Assembly: GCA_024224995.1 (NCBI GenBank)
Contig: JAAENB010000283.1
Coordinates: 1-12,975, forward strand
Source: a bacterium
GTDB lineage: Bacteria; Spirochaetota; UBA4802; UBA5550
Length of the DNA stretch: 12,975 nt
Direction of reading: 5' to 3'
Shown here piece after piece: positions 7,733-12,975 of the stretch; position 1 is the stretch's first letter; each line of letters opens with the position of its first letter. The notes under the pieces were generated by a model. It worked only from the letters and a program-made list of their open reading frames with translations. It had not been told where the DNA came from and ran no database searches. Made by a program: the position numbers and the translations under genes.

Positions 7733-7773
7733 GGTAATCGGAGGCCCTGGGGGGCCGGGTTATCGGTGATCGG
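7733..7773 (+). repeat. Three GGTNATCGG direct repeats
   Basis: GGTAATCGG (7733-7741), GGTTATCGG (7758-7766) and GGTGATCGG (7765-7773) lie just after the lipoprotein stop codon, the last two overlapping by two bases. Between the first two is a small GC-rich hairpin (GGCCC 7743-7747 with GGGCC 7752-7756). The role is unknown; it could be a degenerate short repeat or part of a 3' untranslated structure. Confidence 0.5.
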
Positions 7774-7784
7774 TAAGAAAAAAT

Positions 7785-7818
7785 ATTTTGGAGACGATGC
7801 ATGCAGCGTCTCCAAAAT
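7785..7818 (-). terminator. Perfect 12-bp stem-loop, U-tract on minus strand
   Basis: ATTTTGGAGACG (7785-7796) pairs perfectly with 7807-7818 around a 10-nt loop. An A-run at 7778-7783 precedes it, so a minus-strand transcript would end in a U-tract, the layout of an intrinsic terminator in that direction. For the plus-strand lipoprotein transcript it has the stem but no U-tract, so it would be at best a weak terminator. Confidence 0.6.
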
Positions 7819-7859
7819 CATTCCTGTGGGAAAAATTTCGTAAAAAATCAAAAAAAATC

Positions 7860-7888
7860 TTGACTTTGATATAAAGTTTTATTACTAT
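7860..7888 (+). promoter_or_regulatory. Promoter of the SahR-like gene and ahcY
   Basis: TTGACT (7860-7865) and TACTAT (7883-7888) are separated by 17 bp, a good sigma-70-type match. Transcription would begin near 7895, inside the inverted repeat that covers the -10 box. No other convincing promoter is seen before ahcY, so this one probably serves both genes. Confidence 0.65.
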
Positions 7889-7913
7889 ATCAATATATCT
7901 TGATATAGTAATA
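7880..7913. promoter_or_regulatory. Likely operator: perfect 14-bp inverted repeat
   Basis: TATTACTATATCAA (7880-7893) and its exact reverse complement (7900-7913) are separated by 6 bp. The element covers the -10 box and the predicted transcription start of the ArsR-type regulator gene, the expected place for a repressor site. A third half-site TTGATATA lies at 7866-7873 in the promoter spacer, and a degenerate one (TTGAATATAG) at 7914-7923. AT-rich ATCAA/TTGAT half-sites are usual for ArsR-family operators. Confidence 0.7.
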
Positions 7914-7930
7914 TTGAATATAGACACTTT

Positions 7931-8854
7931 ATGGAAATTGTAAGTCTTTTTAAATCATTGGCTGATGAAACACGGGTTCGGCTGCTTAATCTTTTGCTTA
8001 ACCATGAATTGAACGTAAATGAGATTGTTGCGGTTATGGAAATGGGGCAGTCAAGAATATCACGTCATTTAAAGATATTGACCGACAATGGTATTTTAAC
8101 GTCCCGGCGTGACGGCCTGTGGATTTTTTATAAAGCATTGCTTGATGATACTGTTGATGAGGAAAACCGTTTTTTTTCGGCTCTGGCCGATTTTATCCGG
8201 GAAAACAGTGATCTGAAGGCCGACCTGGCAAGACTTGAGGTCGTTCTTGAGGAACGGGAGAATGAAAAGAGCCGTTTTTTTGATTCAATTGCCATTAATT
8301 GGGACGACTTAAAAAATAATCTTATTGGAGATTATGATCTAACCGGTGCTATTGTTTCCAGGGTTCCGGAATCTGCAGTTGTTGCCGACCTGGGATGCGG
8401 TACGGGTGAGCTGCTTTATGCTGTCAGGAATAGAGCACAAAATCTTATTGGCGTGGACAAGTCGCCAAAAATGCTGGGAGAGGCAAAGCGGCGGTTTACT
8501 GAAGAAGGTTTATCTGTAGACCTGCGTATTGGAGAACTGGAACATCTGCCCATGCGTGACCGTGAAGCCGATTGTGCCATATTTAATATGGTACTTCATC
8601 ACCTGGCCTCTCCGTTCCAGGTTATTACTGAAGGGCATCGGGTGCTTAAAAAAGGAAGCCCTCTTTTGATTGTTGACCTGGCAAAGCATAGCAATGAAGA
8701 GATGAGAAGTAAATACGGACACCGGTGGCTGGGGTTTACTGAAGATGAAATATCCGAATGGCTGAGTAAAGCAGGTTTTCGTCCGGAAAATAAGGAACAC
8801 ATAAATATTCAAAAAGGATTAACTATTAGTATATATTTTTCTGTTAAAGAATAA
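7931..8854 (+). CDS. SahR-like ArsR-type regulator with SAM-methyltransferase-fold domain
   Basis: This 307-residue protein joins an ArsR winged helix (about 1-75: FKSLADETRVRLL, then the recognition helix around QSRISRHLKIL and the wing at SRRDGLWIFYKA) to a class I methyltransferase fold (about 115-307). The latter has the SAM-binding loop VADLGCGTGEL at 151-161, an acidic GVDKS strand end (174-178) and NMVLHHL at 219-225. The only cysteines are 156 and 215, outside the HTH, so the metal sites of classic ArsR sensors are absent. The known proteobacterial regulator SahR has this layout: its methylase-like domain binds S-adenosylhomocysteine (SAH) and releases DNA, inducing ahcY and methionine-cycle genes. 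Here ahcY follows by 77 bp and an inverted repeat overlaps the promoter, so the same role is inferred. No clear Shine-Dalgarno precedes the ATG. It could alternatively be an active methyltransferase. Confidence 0.85.
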   Translation: MEIVSLFKSLADETRVRLLNLLLNHELNVNEIVAVMEMGQSRISRHLKILTDNGILTSRRDGLWIFYKALLDDTVDEENRFFSALADFIRENSDLKADLARLEVVLEERENEKSRFFDSIAINWDDLKNNLIGDYDLTGAIVSRVPESAVVADLGCGTGELLYAVRNRAQNLIGVDKSPKMLGEAKRRFTEEGLSVDLRIGELEHLPMRDREADCAIFNMVLHHLASPFQVITEGHRVLKKGSPLLIVDLAKHSNEEMRSKYGHRWLGFTEDEISEWLSKAGFRPENKEHINIQKGLTISIYFSVKE

Positions 8855-8931
8855 AAAAATAAAAGAACAATAACGGGTGCAGGGTAGTTCCTGCCGAAAA
8901 TATAAAAATTTATTAAACTGAGGTATTACAA

Positions 8932-10362
8932 ATGTCAAATAACGTAATGGATATCGACAAAGATCTTAAGTACAAAGTTGCCGATCTTTCTCTTGCTGAA
9001 TGGGGCCGTAAAGAAATTCTTCTTGCTGAGGCTGAGATGCCCGGACTCATGGCTACGAGAGAAAAATACGGTAAGGACAAACCCTTAAAGGGATTTAAAA
9101 TTATGGGAAGTCTTCATATGACTATTCAGACTGCGGTCCTTATTGAAACGCTGGAAGTTCTTGGCGCTGATGTTCGCTGGGTTTCCTGTAATATTTTTTC
9201 TACCCAGGATCATGCTGCTGCTGCCATTGCCCAGGCCGGTAAAACTCCTGTGTTTGCCTGGAAAGGTGAAAGCCTTGAAGAGTACTGGTGGTGTACGGAA
9301 CAGGCTCTTACCTGGCCCGACGGTTCCGGTCCCGACCTTATCGTTGATGATGGGGGAGACGCCACAATGATGATCCATGAAGGACTTAAAATGGAAAAAG
9401 ATCCTTCTCTTCTGGACAAAGAATACGATAATAAAGAATTCAAAATCGTCGTGGACCGGCTGAGAGCCAGTGTTGCGAAAGATCCTCAAAAATGGACTAC
9501 TATTGGAAGTAAGGTGAGGGGAGTTTCCGAAGAAACTACTACCGGTGTTCTCCGGCTCTATCAAATGGCTAAAAATAACGAACTCCTGTTTCCTGCCATT
9601 AATGTTAACGACTCCGTTACCAAATCCAAGTTCGACAACCTCTACGGCTGCCGTGAATCCCTGGCTGATGGTATTAAAAGAGCTACCGACATTATGGTGG
9701 CTGGTAAAATCGTTGTTGTTTGCGGATACGGTGATGTTGGTAAAGGCTGCGCCCAGTCTATGAAAAATTTTGGAGCCAGGGTCATTGTTACTGAAATAGA
9801 TCCTATTTGCGCTCTTCAGGCTGCTATGGAAGGATATGAAGTTACCACTCTTGAAGATGCTGTTGCGGAAGCCGATATTTTTGTTACCACTACAGGAAAC
9901 AAAGACGTTATTCGTGGGGAGCATATGGAAGCAATGAAAGACGGCGCTATCCTGTGTAATATCGGTCATTTCGACAATGAGATTGCCATGTATTATCTTG
10001 AAGATAATGACTTCTGTACAGTGGAAAATGTTAAACCACAGGTCGACATGTGGACTGTTAAATCAGGTAATACCATTATTGTTCTTGCAGAAGGCCGCCT
10101 GGTTAACCTGGGTTGTGCTACAGGTCACCCAAGCTTTGTTATGAGTAACAGTTTTACCAACCAGGCGCTTGCCCAGATAGAGCTTGCTCAAAATACTCAC
10201 GAGCCTCGGGTTTTTACTCTGAGCAAAAAACTGGATGAAGAGGTTGCGCAACTGCACCTGGCAAAACTTGGCGTGAAAATGACAACACTTACCAAGGAAC
10301 AGGCCGATTATATTGGTGTTTCCGTTGATGGACCGTATAAGCCGGATCATTATCGATATTAA
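8932..10362 (+). CDS. ahcY: S-adenosylhomocysteine hydrolase
   Basis: This cytosolic NAD-dependent enzyme splits S-adenosylhomocysteine into adenosine and homocysteine, clearing the inhibitory product of methyltransferases and feeding the methionine cycle. All hallmarks of the family are present in 476 residues: [11 protein letters not shown] (87-97), [14 protein letters not shown] (138-151), [10 protein letters not shown] (197-206), [13 protein letters not shown] (224-236), the NAD-binding GYGDVGKG (265-272), NIGHFDNEI (343-351), [13 protein letters not shown] (399-411) and the C-terminal KPDHYRY that completes the neighbouring subunit's cofactor site. GAGG about 8 nt before ATG 8932 fits the start. 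The gene lies 77 bp after the SahR-like regulator with only a small hairpin between, and no SAH-riboswitch-like sequence was noticed. Frequent T-ending codons (GTT, CTT, GCT) hint at high expression. Confidence 0.98.
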   Translation: MSNNVMDIDKDLKYKVADLSLAEWGRKEILLAEAEMPGLMATREKYGKDKPLKGFKIMGSLHMTIQTAVLIETLEVLGADVRWVSCNIFSTQDHAAAAIAQAGKTPVFAWKGESLEEYWWCTEQALTWPDGSGPDLIVDDGGDATMMIHEGLKMEKDPSLLDKEYDNKEFKIVVDRLRASVAKDPQKWTTIGSKVRGVSEETTTGVLRLYQMAKNNELLFPAINVNDSVTKSKFDNLYGCRESLADGIKRATDIMVAGKIVVVCGYGDVGKGCAQSMKNFGARVIVTEIDPICALQAAMEGYEVTTLEDAVAEADIFVTTTGNKDVIRGEHMEAMKDGAILCNIGHFDNEIAMYYLEDNDFCTVENVKPQVDMWTVKSGNTIIVLAEGRLVNLGCATGHPSFVMSNSFTNQALAQIELAQNTHEPRVFTLSKKLDEEVAQLHLAKLGVKMTTLTKEQADYIGVSVDGPYKPDHYRY

Positions 10363-10368
10363 AAGAAG

Positions 10369-10388
10369 TTTCAAGTAAGGGCTTGAAA
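10369..10388 (+). terminator. Small hairpin just after ahcY
   Basis: TTTCAAG (10369-10375) pairs perfectly with CTTGAAA (10382-10388) around a 6-nt loop, 6 bp past the ahcY stop codon. No U-tract follows, so termination here is uncertain. Confidence 0.35.
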
Positions 10389-10448
10389 TAATACCGGAAA
10401 ATTTATTGTTTTCTTGTTGCGTTAAGAAAATGAATATGAGACAATAGG

Positions 10449-10514
10449 AAGAGTGCTTCCCTTTCTCATAACGAGGGGTTTAACCCCCCCGTTATGAGAA
10501 AGGGAGGCACTCTT
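10449..10514 (+). terminator. Long 30-bp stem-loop after ahcY
   Basis: Arms 10449-10478 and 10485-10514 pair over 30 bp with one mismatch (10474/10489) and one wobble (10457/10506), leaving a 6-nt loop. Downstream is a T-rich stretch (TCTTTTCTGTTGTTT), so this is a plausible strong terminator for ahcY. It also precedes the next gene by 45 bp, so it could instead lie in that gene's leader. The stem is much longer than ordinary intrinsic terminators. The gap 10389-10448 shows nothing else recognisable. Confidence 0.65.
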
Positions 10515-10558
10515 TTCTGTTGTTTAAATACTTTTTTTCTTTTTTAATGGAGGTTTTA

Positions 10559-10993
10559 ATGCCGGCGATTATCGTTCTGATTATTTTGGTTCCCATATGT
10601 ATTGTATTGGTTTTTGGCATTATGATTGGTGTTATGTTTTTGGTCGCGCTCATGACCGGGTGGACGTCCCTGGCAGGGAAATACCGGAAACAGGATGGGT
10701 TTGTTGATGAGACCTGGTCCTGGCAGTCGGGACGGATTGGTATGGGAAATTACTGGAAGGCGCTCCGAATTGGCGCCAGTAGTGAAAATTTGTTCCTTGG
10801 CGCGAATATTTTTTACAAGCCCGCGCACAAAGACCTGCTCATTCCCCTGAGCGACATTACGGGCAAAGCGGTGGGAAAGAAGGTTCATCTTTCATGTAAA
10901 GAAGCTCCTGCTGTTGATATCAAGATTCCGAAAAAATTGGCAGATAGAATTCAAGCCGCAAGTAAGGGGAATTGGCAGTACCAGCTCGGGTAA
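10559..10993 (+). CDS. Small membrane protein of unknown function
   Basis: The start at ATG 10559 is chosen because GGAGG (10549-10553) lies 5 nt before it; upstream in-frame starts (TTG 10520, ATG 10547) lack such a site. The protein has 144 residues. Residues 2-33 are strongly hydrophobic, long enough for one long membrane helix or a tight pair. GWTSLAGKYR (34-43) follows, then a soluble domain of about 100 residues with alternating strands (YWKALRIGASSENLFLGANIFY and LLIPLSDITG), resembling small bacterial proteins with a GW-x-x-LA-x-x-Y motif after an N-terminal membrane helix. The domain probably faces the cytoplasm, but orientation is not certain. No family function is known to me. It ends 9 bp before the stop codon of the facing TOPRIM gene. 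Confidence 0.7.
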   Translation: MPAIIVLIILVPICIVLVFGIMIGVMFLVALMTGWTSLAGKYRKQDGFVDETWSWQSGRIGMGNYWKALRIGASSENLFLGANIFYKPAHKDLLIPLSDITGKAVGKKVHLSCKEAPAVDIKIPKKLADRIQAASKGNWQYQLG

Positions 10994-11002
10994 GGGGATT
11001 GT

Positions 11003-11677
11003 TTACTGCTGAAATACGTCCTTGAGCCATTTTAAGAGTCCCTTCATCTCCGGGGACTCCAGGTTGAGCAAATCTCCGTTAACTGCCACATCCAGGGTTT
11101 GCCCCGGTCTCTTCTGCCAGGACAGCCAGGTGCACACAAGTGCTTTGGCATCCTGGTATTCTGAAAAGAGTTTCACCGGAAGCTTGTTTATGGATTCCTT
11201 TGCGTATTCAAGGAGCTTTTTTTGATCCTCAATATTCAGCTTAATATTTTGCAAGATAAAATCTTCAAGCATTCCGTTATGTGCATGATCCGGCATTATC
11301 CATAATCCTATGGGCGGGAGATCCTGGTGGCGGAATATACTTCCTGTGTAGGGCAGTTTCGGCGGTTTATCCGGGATGCGGTATCCATGAATTTTTAGGG
11401 CTTCTGTTAATGTTTTCCACCTTTTTGGGAACCCGCCTCCGCTTACATAGTCGGCATCTGCAATGATTCCCAGGTGGTCCAGGTTTCCTGAGTTCATGTT
11501 TTTCATTAGAATGTCGAAAAGGCCGGGAAACATTGTTACCGAATTCATTGTAGCTCCCAGGTCTTTTGGCGGTGTTATGGATACTTGATCTGCCAATTGA
11601 AGCCCGTTAAGCAATGCAGCAAAAAAATCGATATCCGACTTTCCTTCCACCAGCAAAATTGATTGTGCGTTGCTCAT
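11003..11677 (-). CDS. TOPRIM-fold (DUF3226-like) protein paired with AAA ATPase
   Basis: This 224-residue protein starts with LLVEGKSDIDFF (8-19), where E11 and G12 match the first TOPRIM motif, followed by IIADADY (71-77) with the D74-x-D76 acidic pair. The stretch LWIMPDHAHNGMLEDF (125-140) is characteristic of DUF3226 proteins. TOPRIM domains in OLD-type nucleases, topoisomerases and DnaG use these acidic residues to bind Mg2+ for cleavage or transfer of DNA or RNA. The gene starts inside the stop codon of the ATPase gene (TAATG, one shared base), with GAGGTG 7 nt before the ATG, so translation is probably coupled and the two proteins likely form a complex. In single-chain OLD nucleases these domains are fused; here they are split, as in PARIS (AriA-AriB, where AriB is a DUF4435 protein). 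Nuclease activity is inferred, not shown. Confidence 0.8.
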   Translation of the reverse strand: MSNAQSILLVEGKSDIDFFAALLNGLQLADQVSITPPKDLGATMNSVTMFPGLFDILMKNMNSGNLDHLGIIADADYVSGGGFPKRWKTLTEALKIHGYRIPDKPPKLPYTGSIFRHQDLPPIGLWIMPDHAHNGMLEDFILQNIKLNIEDQKKLLEYAKESINKLPVKLFSEYQDAKALVCTWLSWQKRPGQTLDVAVNGDLLNLESPEMKGLLKWLKDVFQQ

Positions 11678-12804
11678 TAACGCACCTCAAGCTGAACCTG
11701 GTCCGCTAAAAGCAGGTCATCTTTCGTATACTCGGTAGCCAGTGTAATTTTTTCGTTGTCTTTCATCCGAGATGACAGGTTTAGCAGTATTCCTTCAATA
11801 GCCTGTTCCTGTGCTGCCGAATGGAAAGCATTTATGCAGTCCAGGCTATGGGTAGTCGCAAAGAGTTGAACCTCTAATTGCTCGGCTAATTTAAAGACAA
11901 GGTTCCAGACTTTTTCCAGTATGGAATAATGAATACCGTTTTCAAATTCGTCAATCAAAAGGATTCCGCCACGGGAGTTGACCAGGGCCAGGATGATGTG
12001 GAAAAGGTGGAGCATTCCGTCGCCGTAGCTGGTGAGCGGAATCCGTTCATCACTGTCGTGGAGTATGAGGATTGGATTTATTTTCCATCCTCGTCCTAAA
12101 ACAACAACTTCTTGAATTCTCTCATCAACCAACTGCAAAGCTTTAAAGACTTCTTGTCGTAAATCAGGATAAAGGTTGATGTTATCCCATAAATCGCCTA
12201 CTTTTCTATAATCCATATATTTTGTAGGAACAAACTGAATATGAGTTTTACCATTTCCTTCCGATCTTTTGAAGATTCTACTACTTTTTTGATATGAATT
12301 ATCGTCTAATTTCAGAATTGCCAGGGGATTAGTTTTATTATTATCCTCAAGCTCAAGTACTAATTCTGTGTTTAAAGTGTTAACATCAATAGCTTCGTCG
12401 ACAATTTTGTTGAGTGCTGAATACTTATTTTTATCTGTGTAGCCGTATATTCCAATATGGAGTTTTAATCGTTCTGCTTTGTTGTGAAGAGAGCCTATTT
12501 CAATTGAATTTTTACCAGATTCTGGGAAGTGATAATTGTGGAAAAGATGTCTGAAAGGATGTTCAATATCATGAAACGTATATTCATCTTTGCTCAGTCT
12601 TTCTACTTCCCAATCTTCTCCACGAGATTCAACTAAGTCATATAGAAGATCCGGATTCGCCTTTTTCGCATACACATGCAGCGCCTCCAGCAAACAACTT
12701 TTCCCAGAGTTATTTTTCCCAACAACCAGGTTAACCTGGCCAAACCGTTCAATCTTTAGCTCTTTAAAAAGGCGAAAATTTTTGATATAAAAAGAATCAA
12801 TCAT
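11677..12804 (-). CDS. OLD/AAA_15-type ABC-like ATPase
   Basis: This 375-residue ATPase starts with MIDSFYIKNFRLFKEL, typical of the SMC/RecF/OLD-like group. It has Walker A GKNNSGKS (29-36), an ABC-type signature region around LTSYGDGMLHLF (257-268), Walker B GILLIDEFENGIH (280-292, with D285 and E286) and a His switch in FATTHS (315-320). The insert at about 60-235 is variable and AT-rich, the usual place for target recognition or dimerisation. GAGGG lies 8 nt before ATG 12804. The one-base overlap with the TOPRIM gene implies a joint complex. ATPases of this type act with TOPRIM, HNH or other effectors in anti-phage systems (OLD, Gabija, PARIS, Septu). Defence is therefore a reasonable inference, but housekeeping DNA roles are not excluded. 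No transposase or integrase is visible in the window. Confidence 0.88.
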   Translation of the reverse strand: MIDSFYIKNFRLFKELKIERFGQVNLVVGKNNSGKSCLLEALHVYAKKANPDLLYDLVESRGEDWEVERLSKDEYTFHDIEHPFRHLFHNYHFPESGKNSIEIGSLHNKAERLKLHIGIYGYTDKNKYSALNKIVDEAIDVNTLNTELVLELEDNNKTNPLAILKLDDNSYQKSSRIFKRSEGNGKTHIQFVPTKYMDYRKVGDLWDNINLYPDLRQEVFKALQLVDERIQEVVVLGRGWKINPILILHDSDERIPLTSYGDGMLHLFHIILALVNSRGGILLIDEFENGIHYSILEKVWNLVFKLAEQLEVQLFATTHSLDCINAFHSAAQEQAIEGILLNLSSRMKDNEKITLATEYTKDDLLLADQVQLEVR

Positions 12805-12842
12805 TACAGGTTCCCTCAGAATGGATATTTGCTTTCACACCT

Positions 12843-12871
12843 ACAATACTGAAACCGGCTCTTAAAATCAA
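12843..12871 (-). promoter_or_regulatory. Candidate promoter of the ATPase/TOPRIM operon
   Basis: On the minus strand, TTGATT (12866-12871) and TATTGT (12843-12848) are 17 bp apart, giving a start near 12836 and a leader of about 30 nt. The -10 box is weak. Confidence 0.4.
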
Positions 12872-12886
12872 CCTAAAATTCGATAT

Positions 12887-12969
12887 CCCCGTAAAATCAT
12901 TGACATTTCCTCATACATTTACTAGCTTATTTATAGAAATATTAATAAAAACAAGTGCCATTTACGGGG
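12887..12969. repeat. 9-bp inverted repeat upstream of the ATPase gene
   Basis: CCCCGTAAA (12887-12895) and TTTACGGGG (12961-12969) flank 65 bp of AT-rich sequence near the window edge. The arms may be a binding site pair or ends of a small element, or a chance match. Nothing else is recognised between 12805 and the end apart from the candidate promoter. Confidence 0.35.
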
Positions 12970-12975
12970 GGAGAT

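Noticed and set aside
8855..8931. Possible SAH riboswitch or second operator before ahcY.
   Set aside because: The stretch holds only a 5-bp hairpin (GCAGG/CCTGC) and AT-rich sequence, with no conserved SAH-riboswitch core and no TTGATATA-type half-sites.
9085..9969. 294-codon open frame on the minus strand inside ahcY.
   Set aside because: It is antisense to an unmistakable enzyme gene and has no family features; it arises from ahcY codon bias.
12887..12969. Inverted CCCCGTAAA arms as ends of an insertion sequence.
   Set aside because: Only 65 bp lie between the arms, with no coding capacity and no visible target-site duplication, so it is listed only as a low-confidence repeat.

Overview
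The window looks like chromosomal DNA of a free-living Gram-negative-type bacterium, most likely a spirochaete (Spirochaetota). That placement is an inference. It rests on the mix of a periplasmic LolA-like protein, a lipoprotein with a relaxed lipobox, a long FN3-repeat surface or secreted protein, a PAS/PP2C phosphatase and moderate GC content. No rRNA, tRNA, CRISPR array, transposase or integrase was seen. Ten protein genes fill almost all of the window, and no gene-free stretch exceeds 300 bp.

Layout. (1) 1-2597, plus strand: the 3' part of a large FN3-repeat protein, followed 23 bp later by a LolA-like outer-membrane lipoprotein-sorting protein. (2) 2663-5431, minus strand: an apparent two-gene operon with a metallophosphoesterase fused to a nucleotidyltransferase, then a condensation-fold acyltransferase-like protein. 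It converges on region 1 through a hairpin containing both stop codons. (3) 5571-5695: a long near-perfect inverted repeat. (4) 5716-7725: a divergent pair, a PAS-SpoIIE/RsbU phosphatase (minus) and a small lipoprotein (plus), with a recognisable promoter facing each way. (5) 7860-10362, plus strand: an ArsR-HTH plus SAM-methyltransferase-fold regulator resembling SahR, then S-adenosylhomocysteine hydrolase (ahcY). The regulator's promoter overlaps a perfect 14-bp inverted repeat, which is the likely operator. (6) 10449-10514: a 30-bp stem-loop, then a small membrane protein. (7) 11003-12804, minus strand: an OLD/AAA-type ATPase overlapping by one base (TAATG) a DUF3226-like TOPRIM protein, a two-gene architecture resembling known ATPase/TOPRIM anti-phage systems such as PARIS.

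How the genes may work together. The regulator and ahcY form a plausible self-contained circuit in which accumulating S-adenosylhomocysteine releases the repressor and raises the enzyme that removes it. The ATPase and TOPRIM proteins are probably translationally coupled and may form one complex; they are the best candidate for an accessory (defence) function. Three long hairpins sit at gene 3' ends, and every mismatch between their arms is a transition. This suggests that the RNA structure matters or that they belong to a repeat class.
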